NCBI GenBank assembly: GCA_028278145.1
Contig: JANQEV010000029.1
Location: 1-59,511 of the forward strand
Direction: 5' to 3'
From: Chromatiales bacterium
GTDB taxonomy: Bacteria; Pseudomonadota; Gammaproteobacteria; Chromatiales; Chromatiaceae
DNA: 59,511 bases
The notes under the pieces were generated by a model. The model was not told the origin of the DNA and searched no databases. It saw nothing but the letters and a program-made list of their open reading frames with translations. Positions 44,270 to 53,266 of the stretch are shown here, one piece after another; within the stretch, counting starts at the first letter, position 1; every line of letters starts with the position of its first letter. Both the position numbers and the translations under genes were made by a program.

Positions 44270-45163
44270 ATGACATTCATCATCGTCGCCCTGTGCCTTT
44301 TTGCAGAACGCTTCCTGATAGATAAGGAGGAGTACCGTCAACCGGACTGGTTCCGGCGCTACACCACATGGTCGCAACAGCTACCCTGGGGTGAATGGAT
44401 GAGTGAAAGCGCTTCCGGCATACTTGTTATACTTACTCCATTGCTGCTTGTGGTAGCCCTGCTACAGACCCTGTTTGACAATACCATGGGGGGAATCCTG
44501 GAGCTGTTGTTTGCAGCGCTGGTACTGCTGTTCTGCCTGGGGCCGCGCGATCTGCACCACCAGGTACATAATTTCATCGATGCCTGGGATGAGGGAGATG
44601 AAGACAAGGCCAGGCTAGCCGGCAATGAATTTACCCTGGATAGCACGGCAAAATCCCAGTCTGCCTATGCCAATTCCATAGCCAAGGGCATTATGCACCA
44701 GGCCTATATAAGGACCTTCAGCGTCATCTTCTGGTTTGTCATCCTTGGACCCATTGGCGCTGTACTCTATCGGGCCTGCCACACCATGAAACAGACACTG
44801 CCTGGAATGAATGATCTGGGCATAGATTTTCAAAGCGGCGTCAACAGCCTGCTGGAGATCCTGGACTGGCTGCCAGCTCGCGCCACCGCCTTTACCTATG
44901 CCCTCAGTGGCAACTTTCATGACGCCACCCACGAGTGGTGGAACTCCTATGACAGCAAAGATAACGGTAATGGTGAAGGTGCCACACAGATCCTGACCAG
45001 AGCTGGAAGCGGCGCCCTGGGATTGGATGAGTTGCATTCGGATGATGACGACCCAATCAGCCCATCCACAACCGCAGAGATGGCTCTGGCCATGGTTCTA
45101 AGATCCATCACCATTTGGGTTGGACTGCTGGCGCTTATTACCATCACCAGCTGGTTGAGTTAA
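44270..45163 (+). CDS. ampE: AmpE-like inner-membrane protein
   Basis: This is a 297-residue membrane protein with four to five TM helices. AmpE features are the N-terminal ALCLFAERFL, CLGPRDLHHQVHNFIDAWD, NSIAKGIMHQAYIRTFSVIFWF and LDWLPARATAFTYALSG. It is usually paired with AmpD and was proposed as a sensor in beta-lactamase regulation. It is convergent with the TauE/SafE gene. Confidence 0.92.
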   Translation: MTFIIVALCLFAERFLIDKEEYRQPDWFRRYTTWSQQLPWGEWMSESASGILVILTPLLLVVALLQTLFDNTMGGILELLFAALVLLFCLGPRDLHHQVHNFIDAWDEGDEDKARLAGNEFTLDSTAKSQSAYANSIAKGIMHQAYIRTFSVIFWFVILGPIGAVLYRACHTMKQTLPGMNDLGIDFQSGVNSLLEILDWLPARATAFTYALSGNFHDATHEWWNSYDSKDNGNGEGATQILTRAGSGALGLDELHSDDDDPISPSTTAEMALAMVLRSITIWVGLLALITITSWLS

Positions 45164-45175
45164 TTACACCGCCAC

Positions 45176-45931
45176 TCAGGCTAGTAGATATTGCACTACC
45201 AGAATACAAGCCATCAGTAGCAGCAGTTTTTTCAGAATATTCTGGTAGAGAGCGGAATCTATCCGATCATGTATTGCCGCACCTGCCCGTAGCGCCACAA
45301 CTGCCAGCACCAGCCCGGGACCTGCCACCAGGATCAGATCGGTAGCAATCAACCCCGCCAGGTAAAACACCCCTACCTGGGTCGCCTTGGCACTCAGGAA
45401 ACAGAGATTGAAGGTCTGGATCATGGCCGTCCTGGCCAATCCCAGTTCCATGGCAAAGATCATCAGGATCGGCACCATGACATTTACCGAACCACCAAAC
45501 ACACCGGCGATAAGACCAAAACCCAGCATGGAGAGAAACATATAGCTGGCCACCCAATCCATGCGCAACCTGCCCATCCAGGGCAGAGCAAGATAGAGCA
45601 GAATGATGGCAGCCAGCAGCAGGCGAAACGGAGATGGGTCAAACAGAACCAGCAGGTTTGCCCCCAGCATGCCGCCAATGGCGGTAAATATTGCCAGAGG
45701 CCAGAAACGCCCGATACTGGAGCCCCACTCCCCGCCCTTGTAGATACTCATCATATTCACCGCGATGGTGGGAAACAGGGTGATGAGAACCGCACTCTGC
45801 ACGTCCATGAACATGGCCAATAGAGGTGTGGCCATCATGGGAAACCCGATACCGAATACACCATGAATAAACCCGGCCAGCCCCAGGATGGCGCTTACCA
45901 GGACCAGGTCGATTAGAGAGAGATCAACCAA
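45176..45931 (-). CDS. Sulfite exporter TauE/SafE family protein
   Basis: This is a 251-residue protein with about eight TM helices and the two repeated family halves (GFIHGVFGIGFPMMATPLL and GLIAGVFGGSVNVMVPILM). The family exports sulfite, sulfoacetate or related organosulfur anions. In a probable sulfur-oxidiser, sulfite export is plausible but not proven. It lies 25 bp downstream of the SLC13 gene. Confidence 0.88.
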   Translation of the reverse strand: MVDLSLIDLVLVSAILGLAGFIHGVFGIGFPMMATPLLAMFMDVQSAVLITLFPTIAVNMMSIYKGGEWGSSIGRFWPLAIFTAIGGMLGANLLVLFDPSPFRLLLAAIILLYLALPWMGRLRMDWVASYMFLSMLGFGLIAGVFGGSVNVMVPILMIFAMELGLARTAMIQTFNLCFLSAKATQVGVFYLAGLIATDLILVAGPGLVLAVVALRAGAAIHDRIDSALYQNILKKLLLLMACILVVQYLLA

Positions 45932-45956
45932 TTGCTATCCCATAACGATAATTAGA

Positions 45957-47735
45957 TTACAACGGCCACACCCATAGAATAGTCGGAATAGAAACCAGGA
46001 TCACCAGGATCTCCAACGGCAGTCCCATACGCCAGTAATCCCCAAATCTATAACCGCCAGGCCCCATGATCAGGGTATTGTTCTTATGTCCGATGGGAGT
46101 AAGAAAGGCGCAGGAGGCAGCCACTGCCACCGTCATAAGGAAGGGGTCTGGATTCACCTGCAACCTGGCAGCAATATCTATAGCAATAGGTGCAGCGATA
46201 ATGGCGGTGGCGGTATTGTTCATCACATCCGACAGGGTCATGGTGACAATCATGAGCAGGGTCAGCACGAATACCGGGGAGTGCCCGGCAGAGAAATCAG
46301 TGACCATACCGGCAATCAACGCGGTGCCGCCACTGGCCTCGAGGGCGGCCCCTATGGGTATCATGGACCCCAGCAGCACAATCACCGACCACTCTATGGA
46401 CTCATACACCTGCCGGGGTGGAATAACGTTGAGAAGCGCATACAGGGCCACCACACCCGCCAATGCTATGGGTAGATAGACCAGGCCAAAAGAGGCCGCA
46501 GCGATGGCGGCAGCAAATATCCCCACCGCCAGCCAGGCCTTGTGACGCTGAATCAACTCCAGACCACGCTCTGCCAGTGGCATGGTTCCCAGCCAACGGC
46601 TGATGTCCTGCAAGCGGTGCATGGGGCCATGCAGCAAGAGTACATCACTCGCCTTGATATCCAGCTTGCGCACCCGCTCCCGAAACTGACGCCCCTGGCG
46701 TGACACCCCCAGCAGGGTGACGTTATGACGATATTGCAGACGCAGGGACATGGCACTTCGCCCTTCAATACGGGCACCAGGTGGAACCACCACCTCTATG
46801 ATAGACATATCCTCATTATCCAACAGACCGGTCTCTGTTTTATCCTGACGAAAATCCAGTTTCATCAAACCCACAAACTGGTCCAGGGTCTCGGGAGCCG
46901 ACTCTACTACCAACAGGTCCTTCTCTTTGATCTCGGTCCAGCGCGCCTGTCCCGGTAACCGTTTACCGTTACGCACCAGCCCCACCACCATTACATCATT
47001 CTCCTGGGCGATCTCGTCCAGTTCCCGCACCCGCTGACCGATAGCCGTGGAACCCTCCGGCACATACAACTCTGCCAGGAATACCCCGGTCTCCAAAAGA
47101 TCCTGGGTTACATCATGCTCCTTACGACCGGCAGGGATCAGACGCCAGCCGATAGTGGCCACGAAGATCACGCCGGCCACAGCACAGGCCAGGCCAACGG
47201 GCGTGAAATCGAACATGGTAAAGCTGCTACCAACCGATTGGGCCCGGAACTCAGCAATGATGATATTGGGTGGCGTTCCGATCAGAGTAATCATCCCACC
47301 CAGGATCGAGGCAAATGAGAGCGGCATTAGAGACAGGGCCGGACTGCGCTTGGCCTTCTTTGCCGCCTGAATATCCACCGGCATCAACAAGGCCAGGGCT
47401 GCAACATTATTCATGACCGCAGAGAGTACGGCAGAGATACCGGCCATGGCCGCAATATGGGACTTGAGTGAACTGGACAGCCGTGCCACCTGCTGGGCCA
47501 CTACCTCAATAACGCCAGAACTGGAAAGCCCGCGGCTTATGATCAATACCAGGGCAATGATAATGGTGGCCGGGTGACCAAATCCGGAGAAGGCCTGATC
47601 CTTGGGCACCACCCCGGTCAGCAGGGCAATAATCAGGGCCATGAAAGCCACCAGGTCATAGCGCACCCGCCCCCAGATTAGAAACACGAACACGAAGAAC
47701 AGCAGTATGAACAGGATGGTTTGGTCAGGAGTCAT
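45957..47735 (-). CDS. SLC13/DASS-family permease with TrkA-C domains
   Basis: This is a 592-residue transporter: N-terminal TM bundle (about 1-190), two cytoplasmic RCK/TrkA-C domains (about 210-370, LYVPEGSTAIGQRVREL and VVPPGARIEGRSAMSL), then a second TM bundle. The motifs MNNVAALALLMPV and GTPPNIIIAEF are characteristic. Substrates in the family include sulfate and dicarboxylates. Together with the following TauE/SafE gene it suggests sulfur-anion exchange. Confidence 0.88.
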   Translation of the reverse strand: MTPDQTILFILLFFVFVFLIWGRVRYDLVAFMALIIALLTGVVPKDQAFSGFGHPATIIIALVLIISRGLSSSGVIEVVAQQVARLSSSLKSHIAAMAGISAVLSAVMNNVAALALLMPVDIQAAKKAKRSPALSLMPLSFASILGGMITLIGTPPNIIIAEFRAQSVGSSFTMFDFTPVGLACAVAGVIFVATIGWRLIPAGRKEHDVTQDLLETGVFLAELYVPEGSTAIGQRVRELDEIAQENDVMVVGLVRNGKRLPGQARWTEIKEKDLLVVESAPETLDQFVGLMKLDFRQDKTETGLLDNEDMSIIEVVVPPGARIEGRSAMSLRLQYRHNVTLLGVSRQGRQFRERVRKLDIKASDVLLLHGPMHRLQDISRWLGTMPLAERGLELIQRHKAWLAVGIFAAAIAAASFGLVYLPIALAGVVALYALLNVIPPRQVYESIEWSVIVLLGSMIPIGAALEASGGTALIAGMVTDFSAGHSPVFVLTLLMIVTMTLSDVMNNTATAIIAAPIAIDIAARLQVNPDPFLMTVAVAASCAFLTPIGHKNNTLIMGPGGYRFGDYWRMGLPLEILVILVSIPTILWVWPL

Positions 47736-47896
47736 ATTGTTATGTTATTTGCAGCTGCTGGATTACTCAATCAACGCTCGGCCATAGCCAACTTCATATC
47801 CAGCATGGTAGTAAATGCGGCTCCCTTTGCCTATGCAGCTTAACGGCACTGTACGCTAATGGAAGAACAGGACGCAAGCCGGAGTAACTGCCACAT

Positions 47897-48220
47897 TCAC
47901 TTTTGCGCCGGCATCTCCACCAGTTCAGAAACCTCAAGGGAACCACCAATATCAAGAAACGGGCATGCTTGCGCAATGGCTAGCGCTGCCTCCATGGAAT
48001 CCACCTCGATTATGGTGTAACCGGACATGGTCGTTACCCCTCCATTTGTCACGCTACCATCAGCGTTAACCGTTACTGTACCTTTCAGCGGATTAGCAGG
48101 GCTGACTGCAGCATCTCCCATTGCAGACAACCAATCCATGTACTTGGCAAAATGCTTCTCACCCTCCTCAGGTGAAGATGGCTCATCGCCGCCCACATAA
48201 ACAATAATGTATTGAGACAT
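47897..48220 (-). CDS. YciI/DGPF-domain protein
   Basis: This is a 107-residue ferredoxin-like protein starting MSQYIIVYVGGDEPSSPEEG; the longer in-frame extension to 48367 lacks coding character. FAKYMDWLSAMGDAAVSPANPL and SGYTIIEVDSMEAALAIAQ fit the YCII/DGPF family. Function is unknown; some members are associated with sigma factors, but none is here. Confidence 0.8.
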   Translation of the reverse strand: MSQYIIVYVGGDEPSSPEEGEKHFAKYMDWLSAMGDAAVSPANPLKGTVTVNADGSVTNGGVTTMSGYTIIEVDSMEAALAIAQACPFLDIGGSLEVSELVEMPAQK

Positions 48221-48423
48221 CGACACTCTCCTTTGCTGATCATTTGTTATTACCGCAATATAGAATATAGCGCTTAATTCACCGTGCGTTGCGCACAAAT
48301 CTACATATAAATTTGTGGATATACAGCCACTAGCAAGGAACCTTTTCTGATCTCTATTAGTCCACAACTAAAAGGCTGGGCAGGTTTCAGGTACAGGTCA
48401 TCACTATATGCAGAGGCAGCTCT

Positions 48424-49065
48424 ATGGCTAAATCAACTATAGATTCCAGAAGAAGAGCTCTGATTGGTGCAGGTCTTACAGCCCTTACCCCATTTGCCGC
48501 CTTGGCCGCATTGACACCTACCCCACGCCAAACTGCCGGCCCCTTCTATCCAGTAGAACTGCCACTGGATGATGACAACAACCTGACCATGGTCAGAGGC
48601 CAGACCCAACCGGCCGAAGGACGCATTGTGGATCTTACCGGGCGTGTAATAGACACCTCTGGCAAAGAGATGAAACACATGCGCATAGAGATCTGGCAGT
48701 GTGATGCCCGCGGTATATATCACCACCCTGGCGACAGAAGAAGAGGAACCCAGCGTGATGAAAAGTTCCAGGGGCATGGACATACCATCACTGACAATCA
48801 GGGCCGCTACCGCTTCCGAACCATTCACCCGGTTCCTTACCCCGGCCGCACACCACATATTCACGTTGCAGTGTTCTTACCCAACAGCCGCCCCTTTGTG
48901 AGTCAGATATATGTGGAAGGTGAACCCAGGAATAGTCACGACTTTCTGTATCAGCAGATACCTGTTGAGAAACGTCATCTGGTAATGATGGATTTTGCTA
49001 CCGAAAATCCGGAAGGCATACCAACCGGCAACTTTGACCTGATCCTAGTCCAGAAATCGTATTAA
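48424..49065 (+). CDS. Intradiol ring-cleavage dioxygenase-like protein, Tat-exported
   Basis: This 213-residue precursor has an RRRALIGAGLTALTPFAA twin-arginine-type leader. The fold matches protocatechuate 3,4-dioxygenase beta subunits. The Fe(III) ligand set is visible as Tyr in RGIYHHPGD, Tyr in PYPGRTPHIHV and the two His in that segment. Exported intradiol-type enzymes of this size are common and mostly uncharacterised. Its TAA lies within the left end of a large palindromic element. Confidence 0.85.
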   Translation: MAKSTIDSRRRALIGAGLTALTPFAALAALTPTPRQTAGPFYPVELPLDDDNNLTMVRGQTQPAEGRIVDLTGRVIDTSGKEMKHMRIEIWQCDARGIYHHPGDRRRGTQRDEKFQGHGHTITDNQGRYRFRTIHPVPYPGRTPHIHVAVFLPNSRPFVSQIYVEGEPRNSHDFLYQQIPVEKRHLVMMDFATENPEGIPTGNFDLILVQKSY

Positions 49066-49344
49066 CCCGGCGACCTAATATAACTGGTTCAGGGCTTCAA
49101 GAATGTTTTTGACCAAGGCATGGCTCGTAGCGAATGGCCACTCCCTTGGCAAGAGCCATAACACAGGTCAAGGACATTCTTGAAGCCCCTAACAGATTGA
49201 TTTTGTAAAAGACAGGCCGCAATGTGCCAGCCTACAGACTGCATTATCAAAACTTGCTGTAGGAGTGCTACAGTGGCATTTTGATGCCTTGCTGTAGACA
49301 GGCACATAGCGGCTGAGCCAGATATATTAGGTCACCGGGTTAAT
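49061..49344. repeat. 284-bp nested palindromic element (three-way-junction fold)
   Basis: Outer arms at 49061-49082 (ATTAACCCGGCGACCTAATA...) and 49323-49344 are inverted repeats with one mismatch. Inside are two further long imperfect hairpins. The first, 49091-49190, pairs AGGGCTTCAAGAATG with CATTCTTGAAGCCCCT. The second, about 49215-49312, pairs GCCGCAATGTGCC with GGCACATAGCGGC and is tipped by CTGTAG/CTACAG. It fills the whole gap between the dioxygenase and CorC-like genes and contains no ORF. Confidence 0.8.
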
Positions 49345-49349
49345 AGTAA

Positions 49350-50414
49350 TCAATTTGAGGCTTCATCATCAGGCATGGTAATCCCCATTGCCTTGGCCCT
49401 TCTCCTCCAGGTGCGTCGGGCATACTGCTGCATGTCGGCAGTCCGGTCGCTTTCATCCATGATCTCCAGCCCCAGCAGAGTCTCAAGAATATCCTCCATG
49501 GTAATAATGCCCTCCATGCCACCATATTCATCGATAATCACCATAATGTGGGCACGCCGGTGCAGAACTGCATCGAAGGCATCAGATAGTGAAGTCTGGT
49601 CTGATAATGCATGCAACTCCCGCTGATAGAACTTTAGGGTTTTGTCTGTATCGTTGCGTGCCTGGGCCAGCAACAGATCGTTCTTGAGTACGAACCCGGT
49701 AAAGATCTCATCATTTTCTGCATATACCGGAATACGCGAAAAACGTGAGTCATAGTGTTTATCAAAATACTCATAGACAGTCAGTGTTTCAGGCAATGAA
49801 AACACCACCGGGCGCGGCGTCATCACATCGGTAACCTTTGTTTCATGCAGCAGAAACATGTTTTTGAGAATACGTGACTCACGCTCTTCAAGTTGCCCTT
49901 CTTGCTGACCAAGATCGGCCATGGCCGCGAACTCCGCGCGGCTAAAGCCTTCTATGTTCTTGTCGCCGGACAATCCCCGCGTCAGGAGCTCAGACAGCAG
50001 TACAAACGGGTACAACAGCTTTATCAGGAATTTGAGTCCATATGCCGTGGAACCGGCCAGGGCACGCCAGTAAGTGGCACCCAGTGTTTTTGGGATAATC
50101 TCGGAAAACACCAGAATCATCAGGGTCAGGATTGCTGATATCAGTCCTACCCAGGCATCACCAAACACCACCACAGCCTGTGCTCCAGCACCGACGGCAC
50201 CCACAGTATGGGCTATGGTGTTCAAGGTCAGGATTGCCGCCAACGGCTTGTTGATATCTCCCTTCAAGTCGCGCAGCAGCTTGCCTGAGGCCTTCCCATC
50301 CTGCTCAAGCACACTGATATGCGCCGTGGTAACGCTCAGCAATACCGCTTCCCAAATGGAGCACAGAAATGAGAACAGCAAGGCAATTGAGACAAAAAGG
50401 ATGAGTAGGATCAT
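49350..50414 (-). CDS. CNNM/CorC-type DUF21 + CBS protein, without CorC_HlyC domain
   Basis: This is a 354-residue inner-membrane protein: DUF21 transmembrane domain (about 1-175, with VFSEIIPKTLGATY), then a CBS pair (about 195-320, MTPRPVVFSLPE; VIIDEYGGMEGIITMEDILE). The C-terminal CorC_HlyC domain of longer family members is absent. The family is implicated in magnesium or cobalt efflux. It is convergent with the dioxygenase gene. Confidence 0.85.
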   Translation of the reverse strand: MILLILFVSIALLFSFLCSIWEAVLLSVTTAHISVLEQDGKASGKLLRDLKGDINKPLAAILTLNTIAHTVGAVGAGAQAVVVFGDAWVGLISAILTLMILVFSEIIPKTLGATYWRALAGSTAYGLKFLIKLLYPFVLLSELLTRGLSGDKNIEGFSRAEFAAMADLGQQEGQLEERESRILKNMFLLHETKVTDVMTPRPVVFSLPETLTVYEYFDKHYDSRFSRIPVYAENDEIFTGFVLKNDLLLAQARNDTDKTLKFYQRELHALSDQTSLSDAFDAVLHRRAHIMVIIDEYGGMEGIITMEDILETLLGLEIMDESDRTADMQQYARRTWRRRAKAMGITMPDDEASN

Positions 50415-50510
50415 GTTGGTAATACAATTATAGGATATGGGTGTTGTTATTTCAGTGTGGTCCTAGAATAACCTGGATTAAACTGAACCTCTATACCTTC
50501 AACTAAAGCA

Positions 50511-51566
50511 TCAGTTATCACAAATATATCTTGAACCTAGCTGCACCGCGTCACGGTAGTACTCGGCATTATTACGCGGTCCGGTAATGTAATATGGATC
50601 ACCATCCTCACTAAAAACCAGAGCAAGTATATACCGCTTATTTTCAGTACCATCCTCTATCACGCCTATGGCTTGATCAATACCACTCCACCCCAGTGAT
50701 TTTAAGCCATTCAGGTCTTCCGTTGGCACAACCAGAAGCAGCTTATGCATAAGCTCAGGATCGCGCAACTGCTCCAGTTCCCACTGCAGTCCTGGGGTAT
50801 TATCAAGAATCACAACAATAGTTTGCGCCAGTTGCAGTAACTCCTTTACCCGCCCCTGCCAATCATCTGCCACATACTCACGGTGTGCACCCAGAGGTGG
50901 AAGCTCTTCAGTGGGACGCCCAATGGCAACCACAGGCCCATACTGTTTCAGAGGCTTTACAATGAACTCTTCAAAGGTAAGGGGGATATCACCGGGTATA
51001 GCAGGATCTGCATTGGCCTCATCCATACGAAAAGCGCGCAATAACAGTACTGGCGACCGCTCATCCTGTTCCAGTGCATTTTCTGCTTCCGGAGCAGTTA
51101 GGCGTTGCACATCCCTGCGAGCTTTCTGACCGGCTGTAAACAATCTGAAAAGGAGACCAAGTCCGATTACTGGCGTTCCCAGTAGCATCGCCATGCTCAC
51201 CCACTTATGCTCTACATCAAAACTTGCAACCATAGTTATAGCGGTAGTGGCAAGAAGCGCGAAAACGAGCAACCACAAACCCCAAACTCTCAACCCGGCT
51301 TTAAAAGACCCGGGACGGCGGGTGGATCTGTATTTACGCGAGCGTCCCCAGAACCTTGGAAAGCTCCATCTATAGCATCTATTTAGTTCAGGATCAGAGA
51401 AGCGAACACGGCGGAACAGAGAAAAGCGATTGAGAATTAAGAACAGGAACCCAATACCAATTATTGTCAGGAAAACTATCCATATTAATTCTGAGACCCA
51501 CTCCGGCGCCCCCAACCACATGGACACAATGAATGCGAGAAACAATAAACCCAGTAATGCTTCCAC
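50511..51566 (-). CDS. Membrane protein with cytoplasmic TIR/SLOG-like C-terminal domain
   Basis: This is a 351-residue protein. Two N-terminal TM helices (about 3-48), a basic loop and two more helices (about 92-145) are followed by a cytoplasmic alpha/beta domain. That domain contains SPVLLLRAFRMDE, YGPVVAIGRPTEELPPLGAHR, AQTIVVILDNTPGLQWELEQL. The pattern resembles membrane-tethered TIR-like or SLOG-like nucleotide-binding proteins, with WEL as a possible catalytic Glu. It borders the distal end of the integron; no attC follows it, so it may be a chromosomal gene. Confidence 0.65.
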   Translation of the reverse strand: MEALLGLLFLAFIVSMWLGAPEWVSELIWIVFLTIIGIGFLFLILNRFSLFRRVRFSDPELNRCYRWSFPRFWGRSRKYRSTRRPGSFKAGLRVWGLWLLVFALLATTAITMVASFDVEHKWVSMAMLLGTPVIGLGLLFRLFTAGQKARRDVQRLTAPEAENALEQDERSPVLLLRAFRMDEANADPAIPGDIPLTFEEFIVKPLKQYGPVVAIGRPTEELPPLGAHREYVADDWQGRVKELLQLAQTIVVILDNTPGLQWELEQLRDPELMHKLLLVVPTEDLNGLKSLGWSGIDQAIGVIEDGTENKRYILALVFSEDGDPYYITGPRNNAEYYRDAVQLGSRYICDN

Positions 51567-51684
51567 GATTGTTAAGAGAATAGTCTTTCCATATAACTAC
51601 CACACGATCTGAGCTTACGACTGTACTATTCAGTCAAAAAACAATGAGCACTCAAAATTGAGTTCAAAAAATCCTGCGCTTACA

Positions 51685-51752
51685 ACCTAACTACCGAGAG
51701 TTCACAGGTTGGTTCCGCTCAACAGCAACACAAATACCGTCACTGGTTAGCT
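51685..51752 (-). repeat. attC site (distal-most)
   Basis: The ends are ACCTAAC (51685-51691) and GTTAGCT (51746-51752), 68 bp. Internal pairing is weak, so it may be degenerate. It follows the 51759-52070 cassette gene. Confidence 0.6.
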
Positions 51753-51758
51753 GTAAAA

Positions 51759-52070
51759 CTACACATGAGTATCAGGCCATTTTGACTCATACCAATTACG
51801 CAGTTTTTCGGCAAACACCAACGGTTTAGAACGCTGAACACCGCTTTCCCCTAGGCCCATATACTTACCTACAACATAGGAGAGGTATTCTGCTATTTGT
51901 TGATTACTGGCACCATCCTCTAATAAACGTAGAGTAGGACCGAGGTAATTGTCATATTCATTCTGTCGCGAATAATTTAGGTCTATTACCCCTATTGGGT
52001 CCCATTCACACCACAATTTCCTTATTTCTTCATACCGCCGCCGTGAGTCTTCTTTTTCGAGTCTAATCAT
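51759..52070 (-). CDS. Cassette gene: small RxYEEIRKLWCEWDPIGV-type protein
   Basis: This is a 103-residue cytoplasmic protein with RRRYEEIRKLWCEWDPIGV, YLGPTLRLLEDGASNQQIAEYL and VVGKYMGLG. Proteins with this pattern are frequent in bacterial genomes and integron cassettes; function is unknown. It is flanked by attC-like sequences on both sides (51685-51752 and 52080-52128). Confidence 0.75.
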   Translation of the reverse strand: MIRLEKEDSRRRYEEIRKLWCEWDPIGVIDLNYSRQNEYDNYLGPTLRLLEDGASNQQIAEYLSYVVGKYMGLGESGVQRSKPLVFAEKLRNWYESKWPDTHV

Positions 52071-52079
52071 TTTTAATAC

Positions 52080-52128
52080 AGCTAACTACATGCTCTCCGG
52101 TGCAGCCAAGCCCTGTCGGCAACATCAA
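52080..52128 (-). repeat. Degenerate attC-like site
   Basis: A clear AGCTAAC (GTTAGCT on minus) lies at 52080-52086. The following 40 bp have partial inverted symmetry (ATGCTCTCCGG versus TTGCCGACAGG), but no clear opposite core is found. Probably a decayed attC. Confidence 0.4.
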
Positions 52129-52132
52129 ATTA

Positions 52133-52682
52133 TCAACCAGCTTTAGCTTTTTTAAGCAGTTCATATAACCTTGAAAAAAAACCATTTCTTATCTTTTCAA
52201 TATGCAACGCTTCTTCCAGATCAAGTATTGCTATATCTTTGCGCTTAAACCTACCCGGCTCCACTTGTAACACATAAGAATTGACATGGTTTCTCCAGAA
52301 CCACTCTGCACAGCAGAGCTGAATAATATTGTTGATCGATAGCAGAGATCTCCTTTAAATCATCAAGCAATCTTTTTCCATCCAAAGAGTTCTCAATACA
52401 AAATGCAATGTAGGCAATCTTGTACTCTACTTCATCAATCCGAGCCCTTGAAGGCAAGGGTTCAAGGTTACTGGAATCCACTTGGCCGTTATAGACAAAA
52501 TGACCATAGCAGCTTTGCAAGATGAAACAACAGGGCAACTTATTAAACCCGTTAATGATATCGACAATAGGCTTACCAATCATGTCATCTGTGAGATTGC
52601 ACAGTATTTGTCGTCTTTGATCTCCATAACCCGGATTTGCCACTAATGCTTTAAGTTCAGTGAAAGTTTCCAACTCAATCAA
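52133..52682 (-). pseudogene. Frameshifted cassette gene (CAEWFW family)
   Basis: The first frame starts at 52682 and runs to EISAID, then loses family similarity and stops at 52251. The next frame continues the expected protein as NNIIQLCCAEWFWRNHVNSY, VLQVEPGRFK, LDLEEALHIEKIRNGFF and stops at 52133. One extra base near 52334 explains the shift. The N-terminal part has ILQSCYGHFVYNGQVD and YKIAYIAFCIENS. I recall this family as an uncharacterised bacterial one. It could be a real mutation, a sequencing error or programmed frameshifting. Confidence 0.75.
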
Positions 52683-52715
52683 CCTTAACCTTATGACAAT
52701 TAACTATATTTCTTC

Positions 52716-52847
52716 AGCTAACGCCAAGCTAAGCGGCACTTGGTGCGTAGCCGGTTTTGCGCAAAAATGGTGATGTCATGCGCAAAAGCAGGCGGAGTAC
52801 CAAACGTATGAGTGAGTGCAGCAAATGACTTGAGGGCCTTGTTAGAT
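52716..52847 (-). repeat. attC site, 132 bp
   Basis: The ends are AGCTAAC (52716-52722) and GTTAGAT (52841-52847). Strong internal symmetry pairs TTGGTGCGTAGCCGGTTTTG with its counterpart (TTTTGCGC...GGCGGAGTACCAA). It follows the 52855-53190 cassette gene. Confidence 0.85.
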
Positions 52848-52854
52848 TCCATTT

Positions 52855-53190
52855 TCACTTAGGCTCTATCGATAGGACACGGGAGCCATCTGGTTCATGG
52901 GAACAATCGATAGTGACCTTTGAGGAAAGCAGGACAGGAAGCAACTCAACAAGTTGAGAATGAGATACCAAAGCTCTAATGGACAGGAAGAACGATTTTT
53001 GAAGTGTTATCCATCTTTGAACCACTGAGGGTTTGCTCGTTGCCCATGAGTTGGCTTCAGTAACAATCTCCATCAAAGTATCTAGAGCACTAGCGTGTCG
53101 TGTCTCAATTTCCACTTCTATACGCTCCTTTCCGGAAACTGCCTTCTTCAATATGCGGCTGTCTAGTTCCTTGTAGGTCAGCCTCAGCAC
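52855..53190 (-). CDS. Cassette gene: hypothetical protein, 111 aa
   Basis: The product begins MLRLTYKELDSRILKKAVSG and contains IEVEIETRHASALDTLMEIV and LVELLPVLLSSKVTIDC. No signal peptide or TM helix is present; it looks like a small alpha/beta cytoplasmic protein. It lies between two attC sites. No family is recognised. Confidence 0.7.
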   Translation of the reverse strand: MLRLTYKELDSRILKKAVSGKERIEVEIETRHASALDTLMEIVTEANSWATSKPSVVQRWITLQKSFFLSIRALVSHSQLVELLPVLLSSKVTIDCSHEPDGSRVLSIEPK

Positions 53191-53197
53191 ACTTGCA

Positions 53198-53265
53198 ATC
53201 CAACGCTTGAGCTCGCTTCAAACTGAAAACTGCGTAAGTTTTTATGCTGAAACGATATGTTAGCT
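53198..53265 (-). repeat. attC site, 68 bp
   Basis: The ends are ATCCAAC (53198-53204) and GTTAGCT (53259-53265). Internal symmetry is moderate (CTCGCTTCA with TGAAACGA). It follows the M28 peptidase cassette. Confidence 0.7.
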
Positions 53266-53266
53266 T

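Noticed and set aside
48221..48367. N-terminal extension of the YciI protein
   Set aside because: The stretch lacks coding character and the family start MSQYIIVYV fits at 48220.
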